64,000 nt of DNA, taken from contig NZ_JWLC01000007.1 in assembly GCF_000813745.1 (NCBI RefSeq), forward strand, positions 206,629 to 270,628. The letters are read 5' to 3'. Below, one piece after another: positions 17,990 to 27,027 of the stretch. Origin of the DNA: Leisingera sp. ANG-M1. Lineage in GTDB: Bacteria; Pseudomonadota; Alphaproteobacteria; Rhodobacterales; Rhodobacteraceae. Under the pieces are notes generated by a model. It had not been told where the DNA came from. It made no database searches and saw nothing but the letters and a program-made list of their open reading frames with translations. The position numbers were made by a program, and so were the translations under genes. Each line of letters opens with the position of its first letter. Position 1 is the stretch's first letter.

Positions 17990-18098
17990 CCTCCCCGGCG
18001 GGAAGACGCCGGCAGGCCTCAGCGGGACGTTTTTGCACTCTGCGGGCAGGAAACCCGCTGTTAGGCTCGCACCATAGCCACCTGACCGGACGCCGCCC

Positions 18099-18800
18099 AT
18101 GACCCTGACCGATCTACCCGCACCGCCGCCCCAAGGCGGGCTTTCCTACGCCGCAATCGAAACCGCTGCTGCACCAGCCGGGCTGGCGGTCTATGCCGCG
18201 CTGCACCCACGGCTGCGGCCGGTGCAGGCGCTGGAGGGCGGCACGCTGGTTCTCCTGGGCACCACCGGGGATTTCTGGCCCGTATTCTCCGCCAGCGCAG
18301 AAGCCCGCGATGGCGCCCCCGACCCTGTGGACCGCTGGTCGGAGCGGGTGCTGGGCACTCTGGCAGCAAACCTGGGCGGCACCGCCCATTTCCCATTTAC
18401 CGGCCCGCCTTATACGCCGTTCATCAATTGGGCGCTGGCCTCGGGGCGGTTTTTCACATCGCCGTCACAGATGATGGTGCATGATCGCTTCGGCATGCTG
18501 ATTTCCTTGCGGGGGGCCCTTCATTTCAAACAGGAATTTGACATCCCCCCCCCGCCTTTGGCAGACTCTCCCTGCAACAGCTGCCCTTCCCGTCCCTGCC
18601 TCAGCGCCTGCCCCGTATCAGCGCTGGCGGACGGAGGCCCCTACGATCTGGCGGCCTGCCACGATTATCTTGATACCAGCGCAGGCGCCGGCTGCATGAC
18701 CGGCGGCTGCCTCGCCCGGCGGGCCTGCCCGCTGAGCCGTTCCGCAGGCCGGGACCCCGAACAAACCGCACACCACATGAGGCATTTTCATACCCGATGA
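18099..18800 (+). CDS. Ferredoxin-like [4Fe-4S] protein
   Basis: A 233-residue protein with a featureless N-terminal domain (about 1-145) and a C-terminal cysteine-rich region. CNSCPSRPCLSACP is a 4Fe-4S motif, followed by further cysteines in GCMTGGCLARRACP, which could bind a second centre with irregular spacing. Roseobacter genomes often carry such proteins annotated as ferredoxins. The partner is unknown. A run of nine C bases (18545-18553) inside the gene encodes a proline stretch and is a slippage-prone site. The stop overlaps the next start by four bases (ATGA). Confidence 0.75.
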   Translation: MTLTDLPAPPPQGGLSYAAIETAAAPAGLAVYAALHPRLRPVQALEGGTLVLLGTTGDFWPVFSASAEARDGAPDPVDRWSERVLGTLAANLGGTAHFPFTGPPYTPFINWALASGRFFTSPSQMMVHDRFGMLISLRGALHFKQEFDIPPPPLADSPCNSCPSRPCLSACPVSALADGGPYDLAACHDYLDTSAGAGCMTGGCLARRACPLSRSAGRDPEQTAHHMRHFHTR

Positions 18801-19294
18801 CTTGCACCCTGATCCTGACCCGCCACGCCAAATCCGCCTGGGACACCAATGTGCCAAGCGATCATGCCCGCCCGCTGAACAAACGGGGGCGGCGCTCGGC
18901 CCCGGCGATTGCCGCCTGGCTGAAGGAATGCGGCTACCTTCCGGATCAGGTGATCTCCTCCTCGTCCCAGCGCACCCGTGAAACCTGGGAGCTGATGGGG
19001 CTGGATGCACCCGCCGCCTTTACCGAGCGGCTGTATCACGCCAATTCCGACATCATGTTCAAGGCCCTCAGCGAGGCTGAACAGCCCTGCGTGATGATGA
19101 TCGGCCACAACCCGGGCATTGCTGCCTTTGCCCATTCCATCGTCGCCAGCCCGCCCGATCATTCCCGGTTTGACGACTACCCGACCGGCGCTACCCTGGT
19201 GGTCCGGTTCGCCATTGACACCTGGCGCGACCTGGCCTGGAGCAGCGGCAACGTGATCGACTTTGCCGTCCCGCGCGAACTGCTGGGCGAATAA
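18797..19294 (+). CDS. SixA-like histidine phosphatase
   Basis: A 165-residue histidine phosphatase of the SixA branch. The catalytic RHAKS lies at about 10-14, with SSSQRTRET and GHNPG downstream carrying the conserved Arg and second His. SixA in E. coli dephosphorylates histidine-phosphotransfer proteins; the target here is unknown. It is coupled to the upstream ferredoxin-like gene by an ATGA overlap. Confidence 0.88.
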   Translation: MTCTLILTRHAKSAWDTNVPSDHARPLNKRGRRSAPAIAAWLKECGYLPDQVISSSSQRTRETWELMGLDAPAAFTERLYHANSDIMFKALSEAEQPCVMMIGHNPGIAAFAHSIVASPPDHSRFDDYPTGATLVVRFAIDTWRDLAWSSGNVIDFAVPRELLGE

Positions 19295-19394
19295 CCCCTG
19301 CGGCACAGCAACGCATCCTGCGCGGGAGGCCTCTGGCCCCCTCGCGCAGGAGCACTAATATCCGCTCCGGACATGCCCCGGATTGGAGACACTC

Positions 19395-19841
19395 ATGCAC
19401 CGCCGTTCCTTGCTGCTGGCCGCAGCCGCCCTGCCTCTCGTCAGCCTGCCCGCCGCAGCGCAAGAGACAATCCGCATTATGAAATCGCCAACCTGCGGCT
19501 GCTGCACCGCCTGGGCAGACCATCTCGCCGCCGCTGGCCTGGCCACGGAGGTGCGCAATGTGCCGGATGACCAACTGTGGGCCATGAAGGAACAGCTTGG
19601 CATCACTGGCGATCTGGCCTCCTGCCACACCGCGCTGGCGGGGCCTTATGTGATTGAGGGGCACGTGCCGACGGCAGACATCCAGCGGCTGCTGGCAGAA
19701 CGCCCCGAAGCCCGCGGCCTGACTGTGCCTGGTATGCCGATCGGCTCCCCTGGCATGGAAATGGGAGATGAGCGCGAGCCCTTCGACACGCTGCTGATCC
19801 TGGCAGACGGCCGCACCGAGGTTTTTGCAAGCCACGCCTGA
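19395..19841 (+). CDS. DUF411 periplasmic metal-binding protein
   Basis: A 148-residue exported protein: an N-terminal signal peptide (about 1-22, ending AAAQ) and the DUF411 core with SPTCGCCTAW (Cys34, Cys36, Cys37) and further on SCHTALAGPYVIEGHVP. The family is a thioredoxin-like fold tied to copper handling in several bacteria. Copper binding here is inferred. The ATG at 19395 is preceded by GGAGAC; an in-frame TTG at 19383 is ignored. Confidence 0.85.
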   Translation: MHRRSLLLAAAALPLVSLPAAAQETIRIMKSPTCGCCTAWADHLAAAGLATEVRNVPDDQLWAMKEQLGITGDLASCHTALAGPYVIEGHVPTADIQRLLAERPEARGLTVPGMPIGSPGMEMGDEREPFDTLLILADGRTEVFASHA

Positions 19842-19846
19842 ACAAA

Positions 19847-19873
19847 AAAGGCCGAGCGCTGTGCCCGGCCTTT
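19847..19873. terminator. Bidirectional terminator between DUF411 gene and aapP
   Basis: AAAGGCCG (19847-19854) pairs with CGGCCTTT (19866-19873) around a short GC loop, with A-runs on one side and T-runs on the other. It lies between two converging genes and can serve both. Confidence 0.8.
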
Positions 19874-19894
19874 CCAATTCGTACACCTTTGGCC

Positions 19895-20686
19895 TTAGTG
19901 GCCCAGGATCTGGCTGAGGAACAGTTTGGTCCGGTCGCTCTTGGGGTTGTTGAAGAACTCCTCGGGCTCGTTCTGCTCCACGATCTGGCCCGCGTCCATG
20001 AAGATCACCCGGTTCGCCACCTGGCGGGCAAAGCCCATCTCGTGAGTCACGCAGAGCATGGTCATGCCCTCTTCCGCCAGCTCGATCATGGTGTCGAGCA
20101 CCTCCTTGATCATCTCCGGGTCCAAGGCCGAGGTCGGCTCGTCGAACAGCATGATCCGCGGCATCATGCACAAGCTCCGCGCAATCGCCACCCGCTGCTG
20201 CTGGCCGCCCGACAGCATGCCGGGGTACTTGTTGGCCTGCTCCGGGATCTTCACCTTCTCCAGGAAATGCATCGCCCGCTCCTCGGCCTCTTTCTTGGGC
20301 GTCTTGCGGACCCAGATCGGCGCCAGGGTGCAGTTCTCCAGGATGGTCAGATGCGGGAACAGGTTGAAGTGCTGGAACACCATGCCCACTTCCGAGCGGA
20401 TTTTGTCGATGTTTTTCAAGTCGTTCGACAATTCGGTGCCATCGACGACAATCTTGCCCTGCTGATGCTCTTCCAGCGCATTGAGGCAGCGGATCAGGGT
20501 CGACTTGCCGGAACCCGAAGGCCCCGCGATCACGATCCGCTCGCCCTGGTTGACGGTCAGATTGATGTCGCGCAGCACGTGGAACGAGCCGTACCACTTG
20601 TTCATGCCATTGATTTCGATGGCGACCTCGTCGCTCACCTGCATCTTGGAGCGGTCGATTTGGCGGTCGGACATAAGTTCAGACAT
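19895..20686 (-). CDS. aapP: General L-amino acid ABC transporter, ATP-binding protein AapP
   Basis: The ATPase of the general amino-acid importer. The 263 residues show Walker [10 protein letters not shown] (55-63), Q-loop [10 protein letters not shown], signature [15 protein letters not shown], Walker [13 protein letters not shown] and switch VTHEMGF. It is the last gene of aapJQMP, 12 bases behind aapM, and ends at the bidirectional terminator. The N-terminal 22 residues before [13 protein letters not shown] are an extension typical for AapP. Confidence 0.95.
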   Translation of the reverse strand: MSELMSDRQIDRSKMQVSDEVAIEINGMNKWYGSFHVLRDINLTVNQGERIVIAGPSGSGKSTLIRCLNALEEHQQGKIVVDGTELSNDLKNIDKIRSEVGMVFQHFNLFPHLTILENCTLAPIWVRKTPKKEAEERAMHFLEKVKIPEQANKYPGMLSGGQQQRVAIARSLCMMPRIMLFDEPTSALDPEMIKEVLDTMIELAEEGMTMLCVTHEMGFARQVANRVIFMDAGQIVEQNEPEEFFNNPKSDRTKLFLSQILGH

Positions 20687-20698
20687 ATGTTGAACTCC

Positions 20699-21997
20699 TT
20701 AACGGTGGTCGGTGGCGAGACGGCGCTCGAGCCACTGTGAGTATTGAGAAATGCCGTAGCAGACGACGAAGAACAGAAGCGCGGCAAAGCCCAGAAGCTC
20801 CCAATAGACCCCGTTCCACTCGGTGGAGGCGAGGATCGGGCCGCGGATCATGCCCACCAGGTCGAACATCGAGATGACCGAAACCAGGGTGGTGTCCTTG
20901 AACAGGCCGACGGCCACGTTCACGATACCCGGGATGGAGATCTTCAGCGCCTGCGGCAGGATGATCAGCCGCATCGCCTGGGGGTAGTCCAGGCCAAGGC
21001 TGTCAGCCGCCTCATACTGTCCCTTCGGCAAGGCCGCCAGGCCGCCGCGGATCACCTCGGCGATATAGGCTGCCGAGAACATGGTGATCATGATCACCAC
21101 GCGCAGGAACAGGTCGACGGTGCTTTCCGGCGGGAAGAAGTAGGCCAGCATCACCGATGCCACGAACAGCAGGGTGATCAGCGGCACGCCGCGCACGAAT
21201 TCAATGAAGATCACGCAGATCCACTTGATCAGCGGCATGTCGGACTGACGGCCCAGCGCCAGCGCGATGCCCAAGGGCAGCGACAGTGACACACAGGTCA
21301 CGCCCAGCATCAGGTTCAGCATGAAGCCGCCCAGATCGCGCGACGGCACGGCCTGCAGCATGGCGTTGTCCGATGCTCCTTCAGGGATCAGCGCGCCACC
21401 GATGATCCAAACCGCAAAGGCCGCAGCGATGGCCCCGAAGAAGCCGATGGCAAAGCTGCTCTTGCCGTAGGTCTGGAACACAAAGGCGCCCGCGGCAAAC
21501 CCCAGCAGCGCCACGATCGGCGCCAGGATGGTGCCGCCCCAGATCAGCCAGAAGGCCAGGAAGGGGTAGACGGCAGTAAAGGCCAGCAGCTTGCGCGGCA
21601 GGTCAAAGAACAGCACCGGCGCAATTGCGACCAGCAGCAGCACCAGGGCCAGGTTCGGGCGCCAGTACTGATCCACCGGATACTTGAAGCCGTAAAGCAG
21701 CTGGTTCCAGCGCTCGGTCAGCACCGAGAAACAGGCGCCGACTTTGCCTTGCAGCACTTCGCGGCATTCCGCCAGCGAGCTGGTGGTCCAGACGCCGTTC
21801 AGCACCCAGGGCAGGATCCTGGCAAGGATCATATAGATCGCCAGCAGTGCCAGAATGGTGAGGACCGAGTTGACGGCGTTGGAGAACAGGTTCTCGCGCA
21901 GCCATTTGATCGGGCCGGTTTCACCGGCAGGCGGCGGCGACGGCGGGATGGTGCCGTCCGCGACAAAGGCAATGGAGTTGGTTGTCTGATCAGTCAT
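20699..21997 (-). CDS. aapM: General L-amino acid ABC transporter, permease AapM
   Basis: One of the two inner-membrane subunits of the Aap importer, 432 residues. The N-terminal part has several extra helices. The C-terminal BPD_transp_1 core contains the polar amino-acid permease motif EVIRGGLAALPKGQYEAADSLGLDY (EAA loop) that contacts AapP. The N-terminal APPAGETGPIKW-type segment is usual for AapM. It starts 3 bases after the aapQ stop. Confidence 0.95.
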   Translation of the reverse strand: MTDQTTNSIAFVADGTIPPSPPPAGETGPIKWLRENLFSNAVNSVLTILALLAIYMILARILPWVLNGVWTTSSLAECREVLQGKVGACFSVLTERWNQLLYGFKYPVDQYWRPNLALVLLLVAIAPVLFFDLPRKLLAFTAVYPFLAFWLIWGGTILAPIVALLGFAAGAFVFQTYGKSSFAIGFFGAIAAAFAVWIIGGALIPEGASDNAMLQAVPSRDLGGFMLNLMLGVTCVSLSLPLGIALALGRQSDMPLIKWICVIFIEFVRGVPLITLLFVASVMLAYFFPPESTVDLFLRVVIMITMFSAAYIAEVIRGGLAALPKGQYEAADSLGLDYPQAMRLIILPQALKISIPGIVNVAVGLFKDTTLVSVISMFDLVGMIRGPILASTEWNGVYWELLGFAALLFFVVCYGISQYSQWLERRLATDHR

Positions 21998-22000
21998 GTC

Positions 22001-23233
22001 TCAGCGCTCCTTCAACTTCACGGATGCGTTGTAAACGTTCATGACCATCGAGATCACCAGCGAGGCGGTCAGATAGAACAGCATCAAGAGGAGAACACAT
22101 TCGATGGCGCGGCCGGTCTGGTTCAGGGTGATCCCGCCCAGAGTTGCGGTGATATCCGCATAGCCCACGGCAATCGCCAGCGAGGAGTTCTTGGTAATGT
22201 TGAGGAAGTTGGAGATCAGCGGCGGAATGATCACCCGCAGCGCCTGCGGCAGCACCACCAGGTTCATCACCCGGCGCGGACGCAAGCCCAGGGCCGACGC
22301 GGCCTCGGTCTGGCCCTTGGACACCGCCTGGATGCCCGCACGGACGTTCTCGGCAATGAAGGCGCCGGTATAGATCGACAGGGCAAACCACAGCGCGATC
22401 AGCGGACCGCCGATCTTGATGCCGCCCTTGAAGTTGAAGCCCTTCAGCTCAGGGTATTCCCAGGTCAGCCCCATGATCAGCATCAGCGCCAGGAACGGCA
22501 CCAGCCACGCCGCGAGGATCAGCGACAGGGTCTTGGGCCGCACGCCGGTGGCTTCCTGCTTGTTGTTGGCCCAGACGTTGATCTGATGCGCCGCAATCCA
22601 GGAGCCTGCGAAACCGGCCAGAACCAGCAGCCAGTTCATCGCGGTGCTGGCAAAGATGCCGTTCTCAAACCAGGGCATCGGGATATAGATGCCGCGGTTG
22701 GTGAAGGCAAAGGCGTCAAACAGCATGCTGGAGGTGGCATTGTCGCCGCGGAACGCCCGCGGGCCCGGCAGCACCGCCGTCATGATGGTGAAGATGATGA
22801 TGATCCAGATCAGCACCGGGATGTTGCGGAAGATCTCGACATAGACCGCCATCAGCTTGGAGACGAGCCAGTTGTTGGAGAGCCGCAGAACACCGGCGAT
22901 CACACCGAACACCGTTGCCGTGATACAGGCCAGGAAGGCCACCAGCAGCGTATTCAGCAGGCCGACCAGGGCGGCACGGGCGTGGCTGGACTGGCTGTCA
23001 TACTCAACCAGGCGCTGGTTGATGTCATAGCCGGCCGAGTCGCCGAGGAAGGAATAGGAAATATTAAGCCCGGCAGCGCGGAGGTTCTGGATCAGGTTGT
23101 TTCCAAGATACCAAATGCACAGGGCAAGAACGACAGCCGCGATTACCTGGAAGGTCAGTGACCGGTAACGGGTGTCGTTGATGAGCATAGACAGCCGAAA
23201 CCCTTCGTTCGGCGGGTCAGTCAACGTTGACAT
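22001..23233 (-). CDS. aapQ: General L-amino acid ABC transporter, permease AapQ
   Basis: The second permease, 410 residues, paralogous to AapM. The EAA loop reads AENVRAGIQAVSKGQTEAA and continues LRPRRVMNLVVLPQALR. The N-terminal half has the usual extra helices and a long periplasmic segment. It is separated from aapJ by about 125 bases holding a strong intrinsic terminator, so its transcripts depend on read-through or a separate promoter. Confidence 0.95.
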   Translation of the reverse strand: MSTLTDPPNEGFRLSMLINDTRYRSLTFQVIAAVVLALCIWYLGNNLIQNLRAAGLNISYSFLGDSAGYDINQRLVEYDSQSSHARAALVGLLNTLLVAFLACITATVFGVIAGVLRLSNNWLVSKLMAVYVEIFRNIPVLIWIIIIFTIMTAVLPGPRAFRGDNATSSMLFDAFAFTNRGIYIPMPWFENGIFASTAMNWLLVLAGFAGSWIAAHQINVWANNKQEATGVRPKTLSLILAAWLVPFLALMLIMGLTWEYPELKGFNFKGGIKIGGPLIALWFALSIYTGAFIAENVRAGIQAVSKGQTEAASALGLRPRRVMNLVVLPQALRVIIPPLISNFLNITKNSSLAIAVGYADITATLGGITLNQTGRAIECVLLLMLFYLTASLVISMVMNVYNASVKLKER

Positions 23234-23316
23234 GAATTGTGATCCCCTGGCTCCGGTGGTCTATCCTGGCGGGGTTGTCCCCGCTCCGCAACGGTCCGGA
23301 GCTTTTTGCAGATAGG

Positions 23317-23343
23317 AAAAGGGCGCAGGAGTGTCCTGCGCCC
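23317..23343 (-). terminator. Intrinsic terminator between aapJ and aapQ
   Basis: On the minus strand GGGCGCAGGA (23343-23334) pairs perfectly with TCCTGCGCCC (23330-23321) over a 3-base loop and is followed by TTTT. It lies 16 bases past the aapJ stop and probably lets the binding protein be made in excess over the permeases. Confidence 0.8.
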
Positions 23344-23358
23344 TTCCCGTTGATGTGT

Positions 23359-24375
23359 TTAGCGGAACGGCGGTGCGTACAGCAGGCCGCCTTCGGTCCA
23401 CTGGGCGTTCAGGCCGCGCGCCAGGCCCACCGGAGTGTCTTCACCGATGGTCTTGGCGAAGACTTCGCCGTAGTTGCCGTTGGCGGCAACCGCGTTTTTC
23501 GCCCAGTCAGCCGACAGGCCCAGCATTTCGCCCAGGGTGCCTTCGGTGCCCAGCAGGCGGTTGATTTCCGGGTTGTCGGTGCCGGCGGACATTTCGCCGA
23601 TGTTGGCCGAGGTCACGCCCAGCTCTTCTGCAGCGATCATCGCGTTCAGAGTCCAGCGGACAACGTCGCCCCACTCGTGGTCGCCATGGCGGACCAGCGG
23701 GCCCAGCGGCTCTTTGGAGATGATTTCCGGCAGGATCGCGTGGCCCGACGGATCGTCGAAGGTGGCGCGGGTTGCTGCCAGGCCGGAGGCGTCAGTGGTG
23801 TAGACGTCGCAGGAGCCGGCCAGGTACTGCTGCTGTGCTTCAGCGTTGGTTTCGATCGGAACCGGCTCGTAGCTGATGTTGTTGGAGCGGAAGAAGTCCG
23901 CCAGGTTCAGCTCGGTGGTGGTGCCGGTCTGGATGCAGACGGTGGCGCCGTCCAGTTCCTTGGCCGAGGACACGCCCAGCTCTTTCGGGACCATGAAGCC
24001 CTGGCCGTCATAGTAGTTGATGCCGACGAATTCGAACTTCAGGTCGACGTCGCGCGAGAAGGTCCAGGTGGTGTTGCGGGCCAGCATGTCGATTTCGCCA
24101 GACGCCAGCGCGGTAAAGCGGGTCTTGCCGGTGGTCGGCACGAATTCCACGGCGGTCGAGTCGCCCAGCACGGCTGCAGCCACAGCACGGCAGACGGCAA
24201 CGTCAAAACCTTCCCATTCCCCGCTCGCATTCGGAGCTGCAAAGCCGACCAGGCCAGTGGTCACGCCGCAGTTCAGCTTGCCGCGCGCTTTCACATCGTC
24301 CAGCGTGCCGGCAGACGCTGCGCCAGCCGCAAGACCGGCAAAGGCCATTGCGCCCAAAAATACGGATTTTTTCAT
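23359..24375 (-). CDS. aapJ: General L-amino acid ABC transporter, periplasmic binding protein AapJ
   Basis: The substrate-binding protein of the broad-range L-amino-acid importer, 338 residues. A Sec signal peptide (MKKSVFLGAMAFAGLAAGAA, cleaved after ASA) precedes the SBP_bac_3 fold. KLNCGVTTGLVGFA starts the mature domain and GFDVAVCRAVAAAVLGD is the usual first-lobe motif. The start is set by the signal peptide and by GGAAGAGG just upstream. The first gene of aapJQMP. AapJQMP systems import and leak amino acids and are common in marine Rhodobacterales. Confidence 0.96.
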   Translation of the reverse strand: MKKSVFLGAMAFAGLAAGAASAGTLDDVKARGKLNCGVTTGLVGFAAPNASGEWEGFDVAVCRAVAAAVLGDSTAVEFVPTTGKTRFTALASGEIDMLARNTTWTFSRDVDLKFEFVGINYYDGQGFMVPKELGVSSAKELDGATVCIQTGTTTELNLADFFRSNNISYEPVPIETNAEAQQQYLAGSCDVYTTDASGLAATRATFDDPSGHAILPEIISKEPLGPLVRHGDHEWGDVVRWTLNAMIAAEELGVTSANIGEMSAGTDNPEINRLLGTEGTLGEMLGLSADWAKNAVAANGNYGEVFAKTIGEDTPVGLARGLNAQWTEGGLLYAPPFR

Positions 24376-24477
24376 TTTTACCTCTTCCTGATAGTCCGCC
24401 ATTCGGCGGTTCTTTATTACCGGCGATCCCCCGCCGGAAATGAGACCGAAGAAGGGTTTACCCCTAATTCGCGCCCA

Positions 24478-24507
24478 ATTCTGGGCGCATTCATCAACAA
24501 ACGTCAA
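24478..24507 (-). promoter_or_regulatory. Candidate promoter of the aap operon
   Basis: On the minus strand TTGACG (24507-24502) and CAGAAT (24483-24478) are 18 bases apart, about 100 bases before aapJ. Upstream of it lies a 51-base imperfect palindrome (24534-24584) that may be a control site. Confidence 0.45.
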
Positions 24508-24533
24508 GGGTCGTATCAGGAATTTCGATGTGC

Positions 24534-24584
24534 GGGGTGCGCACAAATTATTCCAGCGTATAATTTTATGCCGCTGCGCACCCC
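24534..24584. promoter_or_regulatory. Large imperfect palindrome upstream of aapJ
   Basis: Outer arms GGGGTGCGCA (24534-24543) and TGCGCACCCC (24575-24584) match perfectly. Inner arms AAATTAT (24545-24551) and ATAATTT (24560-24566) match as well. It lies between the ATP12 stop and the aap promoter, so it could be an operator for aapJ or a transcript end for the ATP12 gene. Confidence 0.5.
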
Positions 24585-24607
24585 CCAAAAGGTAATTTTC
24601 TGAACTC

Positions 24608-25312
24608 TCAGGAAAAATCGTAGAAGCGCTTGGCGTGCAAAAACTCCTGCCGCTTCACTTCCGCAGCGGCCTGGGCCTCTTCGTCTTCGCCCCATTGCTC
24701 TTCCTGCCAGCGCTCGTCCAGACGCGACAGCTGCCAGATCTCATCCGCCCCGCGCCAGCTCTGCGCTGCGGCAAAGCCAAGCACCAAAGACCCGGAAATC
24801 CCTACCAAATCATGGAATGCGGCCAGCTGGAACGGTGTCATCGCATGCACCTTGGCGCGCAGGGTTTCCAGCGCCTGCGGCTCCTGCGGCTGATGCAGCA
24901 CGCCCGCGCGCGGCTGCAGCCGGGCGCCCAGCGCCTCTGCTGCCCAGTCCAGCGCCGGGTCCCATTCCTGCGCTTGACGCAACGTCAGCTCCGCCGGGGT
25001 GTCGGCGCGGTAGCACAACAGGTCGGAATCGCCGTACTCGGCCAGCATATCGGCCACTTCGCTGTGCTGATGTGTCACCTTGTCAATCGCCGCATTGGCA
25101 GACCGGGTGCAAGGCATGGTTCCGGGATCAACTGATTCGGTCTGTGCCTTCCACTCAGCGGCGATGGCTTCGGCCATCTCCCGGGTCGGCACCACCAGCG
25201 GCGCCTTGGCCGGTGTCTTGACCCGGCGGCCGTCCAGCTCCACTGCAAAACCGCCCTCGGTTCCGGCGACCGAAACCTCTTTCCAGAACCGCTTCTGTGC
25301 CCAGCCGCTCAT
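24608..25312 (-). CDS. ATP12 family chaperone (F1-ATPase assembly)
   Basis: A 234-residue homologue of mitochondrial Atp12, which helps assemble the alpha subunit of F1-ATPase. It begins KRFWKEVSVAGTEGGFAVELDGR, the family's N-terminal beta-rich motif, and contains LDGRRVKTPAKAPLVVPT. The C-terminal helical part is rich in Trp. Alphaproteobacteria carry this gene away from the atp operon. It lies 3 bases behind the HAD phosphatase gene and shares its transcript. Confidence 0.92.
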   Translation of the reverse strand: MSGWAQKRFWKEVSVAGTEGGFAVELDGRRVKTPAKAPLVVPTREMAEAIAAEWKAQTESVDPGTMPCTRSANAAIDKVTHQHSEVADMLAEYGDSDLLCYRADTPAELTLRQAQEWDPALDWAAEALGARLQPRAGVLHQPQEPQALETLRAKVHAMTPFQLAAFHDLVGISGSLVLGFAAAQSWRGADEIWQLSRLDERWQEEQWGEDEEAQAAAEVKRQEFLHAKRFYDFS

Positions 25313-25315
25313 CTC

Positions 25316-25984
25316 TTACTCCTTCCAAATCTCTGCCAGCAGCGGCCGCAGTTCCGCAAAATCGCGGATCAGGTAATCGGCGCCCAAAGTCTCTGCCGGA
25401 TGGTATCCCCAGGGCACGGCAATGGTGGTGACCCCCGCCGCCTTGCCCATTTCGATGTCAAACCGCGTGTCGCCTATCATCACCGTGTTTTCCCGGTCCG
25501 CCCCGGTCTCGGCCATCGCCGTCAGCACCATCGAGGGATGCGGCTTGGACGGGTGATGGTCCGCCACCTGCCGGGTCACGAAACAGTCCAGCCCGTGCGC
25601 CGCGATCAAGGCATCCACCCCGCGCTGCGACTTGCCGGTTGCCACGCCCAGCAGATACTCCGGCACAGCATTGAGCTCCATCAGCGTCTCATACGCGCCG
25701 GGATAAAGCGGCGAATGCGCCGCGCCCGCAGCCTGGCGGGACAGCATATACGAAGACTTGTAGCCCTCGACCAGCGCGTCCAGCGTGACGGCATCCTGTC
25801 CCGGCGCCAGCTCCTTCATCGCCAAAGGCAGCGACAGCCCGACAATCGACAGGATCGCGTCCCGCGCCGGAACCTCCAGGCCAACCCCTTGAAAAGCCTC
25901 GGCCATCGCGCCGGTGATCGCGCCCTGGCTGTCGGCCAGGGTGCCATCCACATCAAACAGGATCAGCCGCAGCGGCGCGCTCAC
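25316..25984 (-). CDS. HAD-IA family hydrolase (phosphoglycolate phosphatase-like)
   Basis: A 222-residue HAD phosphatase. The nucleophile motif is LFDVDGTLADSQ, motif II is the Thr of GVATGKS, and motifs III/IV are seen in SKPHP and IGDTRFDIEMGKAAG. The alpha-helical cap between about 15 and 85 puts it in subclass IA, near Gph and CbbY. The substrate is not determined. Its start overlaps the end of the RluA gene by four bases. Confidence 0.9.
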   Translation of the reverse strand: MSAPLRLILFDVDGTLADSQGAITGAMAEAFQGVGLEVPARDAILSIVGLSLPLAMKELAPGQDAVTLDALVEGYKSSYMLSRQAAGAAHSPLYPGAYETLMELNAVPEYLLGVATGKSQRGVDALIAAHGLDCFVTRQVADHHPSKPHPSMVLTAMAETGADRENTVMIGDTRFDIEMGKAAGVTTIAVPWGYHPAETLGADYLIRDFAELRPLLAEIWKE

Positions 25985-27027
25985 TTCAGATCCTCAAACG
26001 GATCATCCGCAGCCAGATCCTCGGTCCAGCCGAAGGTGTCCCAGCTTTCCTTCATATGCCCGGGCAGCGGCGCCGCCACGGCAATCTCCTTGCGGGTCAC
26101 CGGGTGCTCAAACACCATCCGCCGCGCGTGCAGATGCAGCTTCTTCGAGATCACCCCGCCGATCGAGGCGCCCCAGCCGTCGCCCAGGTTCTCCTGCCCC
26201 GAGCCGCCGTATTTGCCGTCCCCGGCAATTGGATGCCCCATGCCGGACATATGCGCCCGCAGCTGGTGGGTCCGCCCGGTGATGGGCTCCATCGCCACCC
26301 AGGCCGCGCGGCTCGCCACGCGGTACAGAGTGGCATACAGCGTATGCGCCCGCTTGGCACCCGGCGTTTCATCGACATCGTGCGGATGCACGTTGATCAT
26401 CTTCTCGCCTTCGCCGGACTTGCCATGGCCCGGAGCCTTCACCAGCCCGTTCTTGATCTCGCCCAGATACGGCGTCGGCACGCCGGCCACCAAGGCCCAG
26501 TAGATCTTGCGGGTGTTCTTATGGCGGAAGGCCGCGGTCAGCCCCTGCGCCGCCTTGCGGTTCCTCGCCAGCACCAGCACGCCAGAGGTATCCTTGTCGA
26601 GCCGGTGCACCAGCTTGGGCTTTTCCTCCAGCCCGAACTTCAGCGCCTCGGACAGACCGTCAACATGCTTGTTGGTGCCGGAGCCGCCCTGCACCGCCAG
26701 GCCTGCGGGCTTGTTCAGCACAATCACATCATCGTCACGGTAGATGACGCAAGACTGGATCATCTTGGCATCCGCGTCCGAAATCCGCACCGGCCGCGCT
26801 TCGGCCGGCTTCAGGTCGCTGCCCGCCAGCGGCGGCACCCGCACCACCTGCCCCGCTTCAACGCGGGTATTGGCCTTCACCCGGCCGCCGTCCAGACGCA
26901 GCTCGCCCTTGCGGCACATCTTCTCGATGCGGCCCTGGTTCACATGCGGAAACAGCCGCCGCAGCCAGCGGTCGATGCGCTGGCCGCTGTCGTCCTCGCT
27001 GACGGTAATCATCTGCACGCCGCTCAT
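25981..27027 (-). CDS. RluA family pseudouridine synthase
   Basis: A 348-residue rRNA or tRNA pseudouridine synthase. An N-terminal S4 RNA-binding domain (about 15-70, with DRWLRRLFPHVNQGRIEKM) is followed by the catalytic domain with HRLDKDTSGVLV, whose Asp is the nucleophile, and PITGRTHQLRAHM. It is probably RluC-like (23S rRNA), by the S4 domain and length, but the target is not proven. The start at 27027 has GGAG upstream and overlaps the crcB stop. Confidence 0.93.
   Translation of the reverse strand: MSGVQMITVSEDDSGQRIDRWLRRLFPHVNQGRIEKMCRKGELRLDGGRVKANTRVEAGQVVRVPPLAGSDLKPAEARPVRISDADAKMIQSCVIYRDDDVIVLNKPAGLAVQGGSGTNKHVDGLSEALKFGLEEKPKLVHRLDKDTSGVLVLARNRKAAQGLTAAFRHKNTRKIYWALVAGVPTPYLGEIKNGLVKAPGHGKSGEGEKMINVHPHDVDETPGAKRAHTLYATLYRVASRAAWVAMEPITGRTHQLRAHMSGMGHPIAGDGKYGGSGQENLGDGWGASIGGVISKKLHLHARRMVFEHPVTRKEIAVAAPLPGHMKESWDTFGWTEDLAADDPFEDLK

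Noticed and set aside
21749..23161. 470-codon open frame antisense to aapM and aapQ
   Set aside because: No family motifs; the opposite strand encodes well-supported permeases.
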